Positions 10,290 through 21,581 of a stretch of DNA of 64,000 nt are shown here, piece by piece. Below the pieces are notes generated by a model. That model was not told the DNA's origin, searched no databases, and saw only the letters and a list, made by a program, of their open reading frames with translations. Every line of letters begins with the position of its first letter. Position 1 is the stretch's first letter. A program made the translations under genes and the position numbers. This stretch comes from Mycogone perniciosa (lineage: Eukaryota > Ascomycota > Sordariomycetes > Hypocreales > Hypocreaceae): positions 1,116,001 through 1,180,000 of the forward strand of contig JAOALB010000001.1 of NCBI GenBank assembly GCA_025331125.1, given 5' to 3'.

Positions 10290-12465
10290 TGGGAGCCGTC
10301 GTCGCCGTGGCTCATGTCCTGAAGATGCGACCGTGATTGCGAGGGCGAGCTGAAGGCGGCGCTCAATAGGAGAGAGATCGGTACAGGTCTCACGGCGCGA
10401 ACACGCCCAGATGGGTCGCAGATGAGGAGGCCGTTTAGTTCATGGCACTGTAAAAAAGAAGAGTCAGCTGGGGCGCGTAGCCGACAAAGAAGGTCGGAAG
10501 CTGTCTGTCGAGTCGTGTCGCAATTCTGGAGCAGAGCAGGAGGAGATTTTGTAGATGGCGGGGGGGGATCAAATACTTAAGTGCGTGTTTCTTTTTGGGG
10601 GGTCGTCAATTCCTTACCTTAGGCACTCTGCAGTGAGCGTAGAAAAAAAGGAAAAAAGGAAAAAAAATAAACGCGCTTTGGATGCGGAAGACAGACGGCG
10701 AGACGAAAATAGGAGCCAAAAATGACTGCGACAGAGAAATGGGCGCAAAGTGAGGCAAAGGGAAACCGGTAGAAGGACAAGTTAGTTGCATGGGGGATGC
10801 ATAAAGGTGGAGGGAAGGCTTTCGACTCCGTACCGCCCCAGCATGGCATCTGTCATCCACTATGCAGCCTGGTGGAGGAGAGATGGATGCCTCGCTGCAT
10901 TTCGCTAACCAGATCAGAGCGTCAGAATGGGCTGAAGCAAGGAGTCTGCAGATTCAGAACATCTCGGACTCGGCCAAATTTGACCATCGACAATGAGTCA
11001 AGAAACCAGAGCGCCAAGCTAGGATATCTTGTTTCAGTGTTTCACCATGCGCGGTAGCCTCGATGTTTCCAACTCTCCATACGGAGTATAAGGCAGGGAA
11101 AAGGAACAACATACAATAAAAAGGCCCGAGTACTAATAGTATCAATACGACGTGATACTGACAACAAATTATGCTCCAGAATCCATTGTCAGTGCCGTAA
11201 AAGAGCACAAAGTCGAGTCCCCCGCACATACGGAGTACGAGTACTCGTACACATTTTGCTGCTTTACGCGGTGCGCGCTCTCAAAATGATACACAGAGGG
11301 AAGGGCTCCATAGAACGGCCTTGAAGAGACCAATAGGAAATCCGGAGCCGCCTCCCGGCATGGCCCGTGCCTTTGCCTAGCTGCGTGACATGGATGATTA
11401 GCTTTTGCGTCTTGAGCAAAGAGAGCCTATTGCTCATACAAAGTAATACGGAGTGGCTAGATAGTACATAATATTAGTGCAGTACTCCGTACTCCGTGCG
11501 CCGTTTACCTACAGGAGACTCGACCACGATACGGAGTAGACGTGGCCGATAAATAGGGAAGCTTGGAAAAGTTCGATAACCTGACTTGTGTCGTGGTACC
11601 ACTGAGTGTTCTGCCAGTGATGAAGCAGGCGGGCATAAACAGTTGGCTAGAACGTCGCCATCAAAGTGACGTACCTTGACGATAATCGAGTTATCAAGAT
11701 CAATTAGCCGAGACTATATACTCTTCCACCAAAATACTAAGAATCGCCCATGTTATCAATATCGTAAGCCAGTTGTATTAATACATAATATACGGAGTAC
11801 TCCGTAGATAATAAACGATAGAAATTATCGTCACTACTCCACAAGCCCCGCATACACGAAGTTCTCTCCCCGCATTACCGTTTCCCCTACTCCGTAGTAC
11901 TAGGTCAGTCAGATGTGATGAAATCACTTTGACGATGATTCCTGCACAAAAGCAACTTCGGCAGCCAATTTTACTAGCATTTTGATGCTTCTACCCCACC
12001 AGGAGGGTTCAGGTAAACGAAAAGCATCAACACAATCGCATGCTCTGCTGCTTGAGCTATCTGTGACACGATGCAATTGGGCAATAGTATTGATGAGCCT
12101 ACCAAGATGGCTTCGTTGAACCTGAAGCTTGAGACATTCTAACGAGGTGGTATACCTATGCTATTATTTACTACATCATCACCCAGGTTAATCCTACAAC
12201 CCTTATTGCGTACAAGCCCAATGTCAACTGCATGTCGGTCTTCAAACGCCACTTATATCCATCAGTCGTAGTGTTGGTACAGAAATGCCTAAATCACCGC
12301 TTTGTATTGAGTATAGATTTTCCAAATTCTAACCCGACGTGTTCCAAAAAATGCCATCCACATCATCATAAACTATAAACCATAAAATATTCCCTGAAAA
12401 ACATGTACTCCTGAGAAATGCTGCTGCTATTAAACATGGCAGGCAACCCACCACGATTTGCCCCC
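10290..12465. other. Intergenic region rich in dispersed 9-mers
   Basis: This is the upstream region of the gene starting at 10289 and the downstream region of the gene ending at 12466. I see no coding sequence. It holds the densest group of TACGGAGTA/TACTCCGTA copies on the left side of the window: 11080-11088, 11229-11237, 11483-11491, 11530-11538, 11791-11806 (a perfect palindrome) and 11889-11897. Confidence 0.6.
11791..11806. repeat. 16-bp perfect palindrome of the dispersed 9-mer
   Basis: TACGGAGTACTCCGTA reads the same on both strands. Two opposed copies of the 9-mer share the central TA. Confidence 0.95.
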
Positions 12466-14154
12466 TTAAATCTCGCCCCAACTACCCATTGGTCCATTCG
12501 AAGCTATCATGGACCCTGTACCAATGGAGCCGCCAATATCCCAGTAATGCTTTGACGAGACGCTGCTTCTCCTCGCAGATCGCCTTGTGCTTTGGCTTGC
12601 ACAACTGCTGTGGTGCCGCAGCGCCAGCGGGCTGCTGGGTGCAGTAGCCTTGAACACTCGACGTTCAGTGGGACGGGATCGGGAGATGAGTGGGTGGTGC
12701 TGCCTTATCCTAGCCGCCTTAGCGGCCGTGTCCTGCGCCTTCGCAGGATTGTGACGAGGGGTATCGATAGATAATGTGGCATCAGACTGTGACGTAAAGC
12801 GAGATACAAGATACTTAAAGACGAGCTTAATGTCCATGTCCTTCTCCCATTCTTCTTGGGTAAAAGTGTTGCCCATTGGCAAATCCTCCTGCACGGTCGC
12901 GTCCGATTGGGTTGACTTCTGACTGGGAATAGTGACCGCCCGAGGAGCAGGATGAATAGTTGGCTTGAACTCTGGGAAAGTTGGCTCGCCGGGCTGTTCA
13001 GGGGTGGTATTCTCAGAGACAACGCGGCCATCTGCAGATTCCGGGATAACAGGTAGGCCAGCGTAAGGGAGAGGCATCTGCTGGACGTGTGAGTATGTCA
13101 AGAAGGCCCCAGGGTGCTTCGAGAGCTGGTTGACCAGCAGGCCAAGCTCTCGTGATACTCTTTCCAGAACATGGATCTGCCATGACTCGTCCGGCTCTGA
13201 TAAATGTGGTTCATTACCCAACTGTGACGCTCGTGGTGTCCGCGACAACTCCTCCTCACTGGGAAGTTCTTCTCCAAGTAAAATGGACAGGAGTCTGTCG
13301 TCGATGTCTAACAACTCCTGCAGGACCTTGCGCGTGATTCGTGCAAGCAAACCCTCGCTTTCATCCGTCTCCTCTTCATCGGCAACTGCCTCTTGTTCAT
13401 GCCAAGACATATTATCCGGTTCAACATCTTCTGATTGCTGGACACGTTGTTGTGGGGGTGCCTTCGAACTCATTCTCCGTCTTGTCTCGCGCTGGATCTC
13501 TTCCAGGAGAGTGCGACTGTGCTCCAGTCGCCATGCCTCGATCCTCTGTCGCTTCTCTGATTCCTGTACTTCTTCGTGGTCCAGTTCAAACTGTGGTTGC
13601 TCAAAGCTGTTCAACCTCCGTCGGACTCTCCTGGGATTGAATCGCTCAAACTGATAGATCCGGTCTTGCGCCTGGAGACTAAGGGTAGGGTGGTCGAGAT
13701 GGAAGGACCCCAGGCCATCATGGGTAGGGAGGACTGGCATAGCATGTTGGCTGCTTCGTGGAAGTGATCTGAACCCAGGTAGATGGCCATCCAGGCTATC
13801 TAATTCGGCATCGTCCCCTACAGACTCGTCGATGACAGCGGAGAAGACGATCGAATGGGTCTCATCCACATGCTCTACTGCCGATGCAGATGCTGTTCTT
13901 GCAGTAGTATGTAGACTCCCTAGGTCGCTAAGGCGTGATCGCCCAGGAGTTCCGAGTGAATGTTCGGGTTCGGTCTCGGTGAGATAGGAGGCGGTGGTTG
14001 TCTCGGTAGGCGGCGAGAAGAGCACCCATGTCTGCGACTGCTCGGGCTGCTGCTCCTGGGAATTGCGTGTGGGTGGCCCAGAAGCCTCCTGTTCTCCCAC
14101 TGCAGACCGAGCAAGTTGCTGCATGGTCTGGCGAGTTGGTTGTTGCAAAGCCAT
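12466..14154 (-). CDS. Uncharacterised protein, Glu/Ser-rich, conserved-looking
   Basis: A 562-residue single-exon gene of unknown function. The N-terminus is Gln/Thr/Ser-rich and contains TWVLFSPP. A central basic and charged region (about residues 165-230) with ERFNPRRVRRRLNSFEQPQF and an EIQRETRRR segment looks helical, possibly a short coiled coil. A second ordered patch, LLARITRKVLQELLDIDDRLLS (split here as LLARITRKVLQELL then DIDDRLLSILLGEE), and IHVLERVSRELGLLVNQLSKHPG look like amphipathic helices and would be the best seeds for a profile search. The C-terminus is Ser/Arg-rich. There is no signal peptide, membrane segment or catalytic motif. The long open frame with clear third-position bias supports a real gene. 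It runs in the same direction as the L10 gene to its right. Confidence 0.65.
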   Translation of the reverse strand: MALQQPTRQTMQQLARSAVGEQEASGPPTRNSQEQQPEQSQTWVLFSPPTETTTASYLTETEPEHSLGTPGRSRLSDLGSLHTTARTASASAVEHVDETHSIVFSAVIDESVGDDAELDSLDGHLPGFRSLPRSSQHAMPVLPTHDGLGSFHLDHPTLSLQAQDRIYQFERFNPRRVRRRLNSFEQPQFELDHEEVQESEKRQRIEAWRLEHSRTLLEEIQRETRRRMSSKAPPQQRVQQSEDVEPDNMSWHEQEAVADEEETDESEGLLARITRKVLQELLDIDDRLLSILLGEELPSEEELSRTPRASQLGNEPHLSEPDESWQIHVLERVSRELGLLVNQLSKHPGAFLTYSHVQQMPLPYAGLPVIPESADGRVVSENTTPEQPGEPTFPEFKPTIHPAPRAVTIPSQKSTQSDATVQEDLPMGNTFTQEEWEKDMDIKLVFKYLVSRFTSQSDATLSIDTPRHNPAKAQDTAAKAARIRQHHPLISRSRPTERRVFKATAPSSPLALRHHSSCASQSTRRSARRSSVSSKHYWDIGGSIGTGSMIASNGPMGSWGEI

Positions 14155-15823
14155 GATGGAAAGGCAAGCAAACGCGGGACGTGTACTCGTAGTCGATGTT
14201 GGCGATGTTGGCTGTTATCGGCGATAAGCGATTGTGTGATGCGCGGGTCGTTTACTCCGGACGGATTCCGATACAGCGTCTCCACAGAGGCTGTGTTGTT
14301 CGGTCAAGATAATATGGAATCACCGAATATGGAGCTCTGATAAGTACTAAGAATAAGACAGGAAACGCCCGAGTAGCGACCCATCGGCCAGGTGAGGTGA
14401 GGGAGAAAAAAAGGGGAGCCCGACGTCTGGGATGTTGGCGTTGGTTGGGTTGGCTACGTTGTTTTGTTGATGGCGTCCCGCGTCATCTCTGACGATCCAT
14501 CGATAGGGTGGGGGAACAGCAGAGCACAGAGCAGGCCAGCCTGCAGGCCCAGCGCACGCAACAGCACAGTTTGCATGGGCTGCTCGCGTGCTGGCTGGCT
14601 GAGATGGCGGCAGTCACCAGAGAGGGCCCAACCAGACCAAACAGTGGCTGCAGCGCCCCCAGCGCCCCCAGCAGGGGCTGGAAGAACTTCTGTGCTCCTC
14701 TGTCCTCTTTGTCTTGCCTTTGCAGGCTTGGAACCGCTTCCTTGCGTCACATCTGCGATGGCGGCATTATTACAAAGTACTACTGGTTGATAACGCGTTC
14801 CGAAGCCGTGATTGTCCGCTGTTATTGCATCTGTTAGCGCTTCTCTCTTCTCCCCACTCTCTTCCCTCAATCTCCCGGTCAATCTCTCGTCCACCTTCTG
14901 CCGTTGATGGAAAACTGTGTTGCCACAGCTGACCTGCTCGCGCATCACTCTGCGTTTGATATGCATGGAGTGGAGTGGAGCGGAGCGTACGAGTAGGTAT
15001 GGTTGCATCTTTATGAGAAGGATCGGTGCCATTTCGTATACATCCAGATAAAGACCCTGCATCTCATCCTTCCAATCGGGTGATGCAATCGATGTGTGCT
15101 GGCTTTGCAGCCCATACCCCATTCGTCTGTGACCCAAGTGTCACCAACTCTAGTCATGTGGTCATATCGGAAGCACTCATAAGCCTCACAGCCGGGTGAC
15201 AATACTAGTACTGATACCATTCTTATCAATAGTTCTAGATAACTTTAATTTCTATGAAGTACGAATAACTGTTAAGATCACTTGGGTACTATTACTCGTA
15301 CTACGAAGTACTCCGTATTCAATTACTCTTATCCAGCCTGTGCTTCCAATACTATATATAACGCAGCAGCAAAAGCTTCTGATGCTCTATCAGTCAAGGA
15401 GCACGGAGTATCTATTCTGTGCCGTCACTATATTTGTCCCCCACTTGCCTGAGTTTGGCACACGGCGTTGAGCTAGTAGATGATTCCATGATCGATTATC
15501 AATCAGTCCCTGCCAAGGCTGCGTCAGCCTTCCTCTTGAGCTGCTCACACGCCCATCTTTGGCCGCTTTGGTTCATATGCCTCAAAGAGTTCACCAATGA
15601 TGTCACGAGAGTGCCTGGCCCCGAAGATCCCGAGGACACTCAATATCGCTGCACGACATGTCTCTAACTGTCACGCTAATCACGGACCATTGCAGTTTGA
15701 ATACCTGGTGCCAAAAGCACAATCATTTAAATTGCCTAATAGGACTATCCTCAATTCAGGAGGTCTTTATTTGATATGCCACATTGACGCCAATCAGAAA
15801 CCCAGATGCCACCCAAGAACCGT
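14155..15823. other. Intergenic region, no supported gene
   Basis: The promoter side of the gene starting at 14154 and the 3' flank of the L10 gene. One 9-mer copy lies at 15309-15317. A 227-codon open frame on the minus strand (14454-15137) has no recognisable domain and is not called. Confidence 0.55.
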
Positions 15824-16743
15824 TTACGCCTCCGACTGGAAAGCGTCGGGGAAGCGGCGCATGTTGTTCGCCAGGATACCGTGGTTGCTGAGGAACTGAA
15901 CGTAAGCACCGTCGACCTTGACACGGCCGGCAGCCTTGCGCTCGAGGTAGTCCTCACGTCGGAGAGGAGTGAAGCCCCAGTTCTTGGAGATGATGATCTT
16001 TTGTCGGCCAGGGAACTTGTACTGGGATCGTCGGAGAGCCTCCAGGGCAAGACCACGGTCTATAATTGATGTATTAGTAAAGGTTTCTTAAGCAACTAAG
16101 AGGAACGATTCAACATACTGGAGTCACGAGTGCGGACGCTCATGATGATCTGGCCAATGTTGACACGGGCGACAGTGCCGTTGGGCTTGCCCCAGGCACC
16201 ACGCATACCGGTCTGCAGTCTATCGGCACCAGCGCACGACAACATCTTGTTGATACGGACGACGTGGAAAGGGTGAGCACGGACACGGAGGTGGAAACCC
16301 TCCTTACCGGTGTGCTTGACCAGGTACTTGTTGGCGCAAATACGGGCGGCCTCGAGGGCCTCGGAGCTCAGCTGCTCATACTCGTTGGAGACGAGGTGGA
16401 TGCAGAGAGGGAAGTCGTCGACGTTAGCACGCTTGCGGCCAAGATCGAAGATGCGGATCTTGGGGTCGGGGACACCACGGTTGAAGCGCGACTTGGGGTA
16501 CGGCTGTAGAATGAAGCAATTAGCATAAGCCGTCCCATCATCGATGTTGCCCATTGTCAACAGAAGCGAGAGCCCCAGAATCCCTCCTCCCTCCTCCTCC
16601 CTGGCCATTTGTAATCCACCCCGAGGTCATTCCGCAGTCCCTCCTCACCAGGAGCCTCAAAGTCGAAGCAAAATCGAAGCAAGATCAAAGTTACTCACCT
16701 TGTTCTTGCAGTATCGGTAGCAACGAGCGGGACGACGCGCCAT
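15824..16743 (-). CDS. rpl10: 60S ribosomal protein L10 (uL16)
   Basis: Large-subunit ribosomal protein uL16, which sits near the peptidyl-transferase centre and takes part in late 60S maturation. Three exons on the minus strand (16699-16743, 16119-16503, 15824-16059) join in phase to 221 residues, the usual eukaryotic length. Exon 1 encodes MARRPARCYRYCKNK; exon 2 resumes at PYPKSRFNRGVPDPKIRIFD; exon 3 resumes within the Asn codon of RDSNRGLALEALRRS. The introns are 195 nt (GTGAGT donor, CTACAG acceptor) and 59 nt (GTATGT donor, TATAG acceptor). The protein ends in an FPDAFQSEA-type tail. A 355-bp region separates it from the divergent L30 gene, so coordinated expression from a shared promoter is likely. 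Very confident. Confidence 0.97.
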
Positions 16744-17098
16744 TTTGTCGGTTTGTGCTGGGACTTGACGTGGTGTTGGTGAGGTGTTTGGGGGAAGATG
16801 AATCCAGCACGAAGAGCCCGATCGCCACTTCACTGAAAATGCGCCAGTTTGATTTCAAAGCAATCTTGGCGCAATGAATGGTGTCTTCGCTTAATCGCCG
16901 GTGCTTTAGGGCTCGCTGGAACGAGTGGCCACGATCTCATTGGCTGAGCCGCACGAGCCCTGCCCCGCCTCCAAATGCGCCATCCAAAACTCCAAAACCG
17001 AAAATTCCACGAACTTTTCAACAAGGTACGTCCTCAGCAATCGCATCAATCGTCAAGTTCAATCGCAGATTGTCGCTCGCGCGCAAAAAACCGTCAAA
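16744..17098. promoter_or_regulatory. Bidirectional promoter between RPL10 and RPL30
   Basis: A 355-bp region between the start codons of two divergent ribosomal-protein genes must hold both promoters and both 5' leaders. Visible elements are a CCAAT box in reverse orientation (ATTGG, 16939-16943) and a TTAGGGCT element (about 16906-16913) that resembles half a telomere-type box found at some fungal ribosomal-protein promoters. The role of each element is inferred. A possible 5'-UTR intron in RPL30 (GTACGT near 17026 to CAG near 17069) would need RNA evidence. Confidence 0.7.
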
Positions 17099-17678
17099 AT
17101 GGCCCCCCAAAAGAAGAGCAAGAGAGATGCCAACAGCATCAACTCCAAGTTGGCGCTTGTTATGAAGTCCGGCAAGGGTACGTGGTGATGAAACGCCGTC
17201 AAAATTGTACAGCAGTTGCTAATTGATACTTTAGTCACCCTCGGCTACAAGTCTACGCTGAAGGCCCTGCGATCCGGAAAGGCCAAGCTGATCATCATTG
17301 CTGGCAACACTCCTCCTCTCCGAAAGAGCGAACTCGAGTACTACAGCATGCTGTCCAAGGCCCCCATCCACCACTTCTCTGGCAACAACGTAAGTTCCAC
17401 CGTAATCGATATTCCCTCTGCCAAGTGACAAGCCATCTTGATGGATGTTCACTTGTGCTATACTTCTCGCTTCCTAGAAGCTACTCTTGCTACCCGAGAA
17501 ATGATTCTCGTGGACTGCCCAGAGAAGAAGTCTTATCAGACTTTGGAGGGTTCACCATGGCTTACGCATTTGTGAATAGATTGAGCTTGGTACTGCTTGC
17601 GGTAAGCTCTTCCGCTGCTCGACTCTGGCCATTCTGGATGCTGGTGACTCCGACATCCTGAGCGACCAGCAGGCATAA
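17099..17678 (+). CDS. rpl30: 60S ribosomal protein L30 (eL30)
   Basis: Large-subunit ribosomal protein eL30. Three exons (17099-17177, 17235-17389, 17580-17678) join in phase to 110 residues. Exon 1 starts MAPQKKSKRDANSINSKLAL; exon 2 carries VTLGYKSTLKALRSGKAKL and HHFSGNN; exon 3 carries ELGTACGKLFRCSTLAILDA and ends shortly after GDSDILS. Intron 1 is 57 nt (GTACGT to TTTAG) and intron 2 is 190 nt (GTAAGT to AATAG). The family binds kink-turn RNA, and yeast L30 represses splicing of its own transcript. Whether that occurs here cannot be told from sequence alone. Divergent from RPL10. Confidence 0.97.
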
Positions 17679-19553
17679 GCGACCAATATTGTGCATTCCA
17701 CGGCGTTCAGGGGTAAACCGGTTCAAGGGCAATTTGAGGATACCATTCAATTTCATGTGATATGAGACGACATTGTGGGGAGCTTGCTGCATTACGCTGA
17801 AGGCAAAGCCTCCGCTTGGACGTCGTGAACCTTGGCAAATAGCTGGGCCACGAGTTCCGGGTGATAGTCACCTCAATGAAACAATACAGCCATGAACATT
17901 GTTCCCCGTCAAAACTCATGAGCCCTGGACTCATTATGTGATTGGATGCATCGTAAGCAAGTAACAAAAGGCCGCAGCCAACCGTGATGTCGCGCCACTA
18001 CGTGCCTTGCTGGTTGTAGTGTACACCAATCGTTCAGCTGGAAGGCAACGAAAAAATCAACTTCTATGAAGAGACGCGAGCTGAATGTGGCTTGGTATTC
18101 TGGAAAACCAACGGAATACTATTTGAAGAATACACAGCAATGTGTCACGAATAAAGTGGCACTACAGCCCTGTCTATTCATATATCATGCGTCATGACAT
18201 TGACTGACAACAGAGGTGTATTTCAAACCTTATCCGTAGCTTTGTCTAGAGGAACGAAGCAGATGCACGCAGTACAGCATACGAGCATGCTTGAGAGCGC
18301 TCGATTTTTCTATATAAAACGAGCTGTACTATGAGATGAAACTTAGATCGGTTCTGTCACAGCTCGCTATCACAAGATTGAGGATGGTCATCCGTGACGT
18401 GAATCACGGCTGACTTCAATGACATCTTCAAGGCTGAGCAGGCGTCAGGCGTGAATCTTATTCTTATTATAGCAGATCACGGCTGTGGCTGCTTACTCCC
18501 CACTGGCTGACTGTTGAATAAGGTATCTATACTATTATTAAAGTCTTTGTGGTGGTGTGCAAGAACATATTGTGTACTTGGTGATACCTCTTGTAAGCGT
18601 TTGCGCAACACATCGAAATCCATAAGCATAGGTAATCGGGTAATCAGATCCCCCATGGGGACTTATGCATCCTGCACTCTGAGATTACATTGTATGCATT
18701 ATGCCGGGACAGAGAAGCGGTCAGTCTTGCCACCGCAAGGGATTGGTTGGTTGAAACAATAATACTACGGAGTACGGAGTACTACTCGGCTACTGGGCAA
18801 CCGAGGCGGTTTGTCCGTTGGGGAGACAAAACGGAACCTGGAAAGGCGGCCAAAAGTTACGGTGGGTGGTCTTGGGTGTCTTCCGTACAGCACTTTGTCA
18901 CCAAGTAAGACTCAAAGGGGCCCGAGCGTCACTCCGTTAGCCTAATCAGGCACCAGTTATTATAGGTAGTATACGGAGTAGCATGAAACTCAATCTGATG
19001 CACCGCCAAACGGCAGTGATCGATTTGCTTGAAGGCGCAACTCCCGTAATGAACAAATCTGCTCCCCTTTATGCTCGCAGCTCGCCCATCTCTCTTCTGA
19101 GTCGAACACGAGTAGCCTTTCTGTGGCAAGCCCTGCGCCTCATTCCGCCCCTTGCACTGGCGTATTTTGTCTGTTTTTTTGTTTGTTGTTTGTTGTTTGT
19201 TTGTGAGTTACCCCGTGCATCGCAGAACCCAGTAACGGAGCATTGGTACTTCGTACCCGCGGACCGTTTTCTTCACTGCTGCCATTCAGCGTCCACCAAC
19301 AGGCCTGCCGATTCCTTCAGTGAGTGGAGCCGCCCAACAACGCCAAACCCTCGTGGCCTGTTTGTCCCTCCGAATATATACCATACTCCTCCTCTCCAAG
19401 GCTCCGGATAGGCTGTGTGTGATACGGCCTCGCGATCGTCGAGCATAATTATCCGGCATTAAAAACGTTGCTGGCGCCTCGCCAAGCGACCCTGTCCCTC
19501 CTTTTCACACCTCCTGTTCGTCGCATATTACCCTCGAGTCAGGCACCGGCGAC
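17679..19553. other. Intergenic region, no supported gene
   Basis: No coding sequence is supported. It contains a double 9-mer at 18766-18781, another copy at 18972-18980 and a T/G-rich GTTT/GTTTGTT run at about 19164-19204. The last few hundred bases are the promoter and leader of the coiled-coil gene. Confidence 0.55.
19164..19204. repeat. GTTT/GTTTGTT low-complexity run
   Basis: Imperfect tandem TTTG/TTG units about 350 bases upstream of the next start codon. Confidence 0.8.
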
Positions 19554-21428
19554 ATGTCTACCACAGTTGCGAAGAAGTCCCCTGTCAGCGCAGTCGGCCG
19601 CGAGTCTTCTCCAAGCACGTCTCCGACACGCAGCAGTTCCCAGCGAGCCCTGACGACAACGACACCTACCGGACATACCAGGACAAGATCAGTCCGCGGT
19701 GCTCCTGTCTCTGCCCGCGCTGCCATCACTAGGAGAGATACGGCCATGAGCAACGCCGATTCTGACGCCCGAGCGGCGGCCGCTTCAGCATTGGAGGATC
19801 TTCAGCAGCGTCTGGAAAGGGAAGAGAAACTTTCAGAGCAGTACAGGAAACAGGCCGAGGTCCTTCAGTCCAAGTTGAACGATGCCCTTAAGGAGTCAAC
19901 CAAGTTAGAAGAGAAGGTGCATGAGCACGAGGAGTTGATCGAGACGCTGAGAAATGAGAAGAGGGAGGCCGTCCGCCAGATTCGGGAGATGGAGACCATC
20001 TATGAAGCCGAGCGAAGCGCCATTCTCAAGGAGAAGGAGGAAATGGCAAATAAAGAGGAGGAAATGCAGGCCGTTATCCAGCGTCTCAAGGACAGTTTGG
20101 CCCAGAGAAGCATCACTGACGATGACAGCCGGCTGTCAAGACAATGTGAGCAAGGCCACACTAACTAGTATATGGTTTGCTAACTCAGTTGTGAAGCAGC
20201 CAACGCCTCGCCATCGCTAGACGGGAGCAGTTTTGCTCCCCCCTCCTCTCTTCAACGGAGTGACTCGCGGAATAGTTCCAAACTGATTCTACAGAAAGAT
20301 AAGCTCATTGAATCACTACGACTGGAACTCGCAGAGGCTCAGATCAAGCTGGTGGAATCGGAGAACCAGGGCGGCGGCAGGCTGCACGAGGTCGAGCGCT
20401 TGTTGATGGAAGCACGCATGGCCAACGCACGACTGATGGAGGACAACGAGAGCTACCAGCTGCTTCTTCAGGAGAGAACACTCAAGGGCGATTTCGGCCA
20501 GAGCGACTTCAGCTACATGGGCTCTAACGTCAACCATGACGCACTGAACGCTCTGGAAGGGAAGGGAGGTGGCTCTAGCCTGGCTGACGAGCTGACACAA
20601 GCCGAGGGCGATGTCGGTTTCGATCGCGAACTCAAATCCCTGCGAGAGCAGAACAAGGCGCTCACGTTGTATATCAACAAGATTATCGAACGCCTGCTGC
20701 AGCACCAAGACTTCGAGACCATCCTGGATCAATCAGGCGACATGAAACCACCCTTGCCAGACAAGGACAAGGAACTACCGCCGCCCCCGAATGAAAAGCC
20801 ACAGTTGAACGGAGCGACACTATTACAACGAGCTAAATCTATAGCTGCAGGACCAGGGAAACCCAGATCACGGCCATTCTCTGTTATTCAAACCTCGGGT
20901 AGTGCTCCGTTGGATCACACGGATCCTGACAAGGCCCCGAGCATCCCCATCGGGAACCTGGGACGATCTTCTGGCGCAAGGCGCTCGCGGCCACAGAGTG
21001 AACAGTTTACCGGTGCTGCAACTCTTGTCAGCCAGATGTACAAGGGGCCAGATGGCCCTGGGTCACCACCGCTAGGCAACTCGAGGCATTCGCACGCGTT
21101 CTTCCCAACAGCTGGCATTGTTGGAACACCCGGTCGTATCCCCAGCGGTGGTCAAGCACCTTCATCAGGCAACTTCCCGGGCATGAGAAGCGAAACGTCG
21201 AGCCTAAGCGGCGACTCCGGAGAAATATCTACGCCACCATCACAGTCCCCGCCACGATCCCATTCCGACAAGCAAACAACGTTCTCTGGCGGCAAACCTC
21301 GACCTCTCAAGCTCGTACAAGATAACCAGGACCTACTCAAGGACAGTGCGAACAAGCGGATGAGCTGGATTTCGGGCTGGAGTTGGGGTGGCAAGAAGGA
21401 CGAGCAGAACAACCCGATTCCGGAGTAA
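19554..21428 (+). CDS. Coiled-coil protein with Ser/Pro-rich tail, function unknown
   Basis: Two exons, 19554-20145 and 20200-21428, join in phase to 606 residues. The intron is 54 nt, with a GTGAGC donor and CAG acceptor; a nearer upstream AG would give a stop after ten codons. A Ser/Thr-rich N-terminus (1-70) is followed by a long charged coiled coil (about 75-190, EDLQQRLEREEKLSEQYRKQ and onward). A second helical block (about 225-300) contains KLILQKDKLIESLRLELAEA, and a third has LREQNKALTLYINKIIERLL followed by HQDFETIL, the most conserved-looking part. The remainder is Pro/Ser/Gly-rich and probably disordered, ending with a Trp-rich RMSWISGWSWGGKK motif. Fungal relatives carry generic names such as M protein repeat protein. 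A structural or scaffold role is plausible but not shown. Confidence 0.8.
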
Positions 21429-21547
21429 ACCACACCATAACATGAACAGGTGGGCCAAAGTTTATTTTGATACGCATTTTCGAGCATGAACGACCAAAAA
21501 ATCAAACTTGGGATCATCTTGGGCCGGCGTCTTGCGGAGTACTTCTA

Positions 21548-21581
21548 CAACTACTACGACTACTATAACTACTACTACTAC
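21548..21581. repeat. (CTA)n trinucleotide run
   Basis: Imperfect tandem ACT/CTA units about 120 bases after the stop codon of the coiled-coil gene, in its probable 3' UTR. Confidence 0.85.

Noticed and set aside
14454..15137. 227-codon open frame on the minus strand
   Set aside because: No ATG-based family motif, odd composition, and it overlaps a promoter region and several competing frames.
17390..17579. Possible snoRNA in RPL30 intron 2
   Set aside because: Ribosomal-protein introns often host snoRNAs, but I find no convincing C and D box pair or H/ACA fold by eye.
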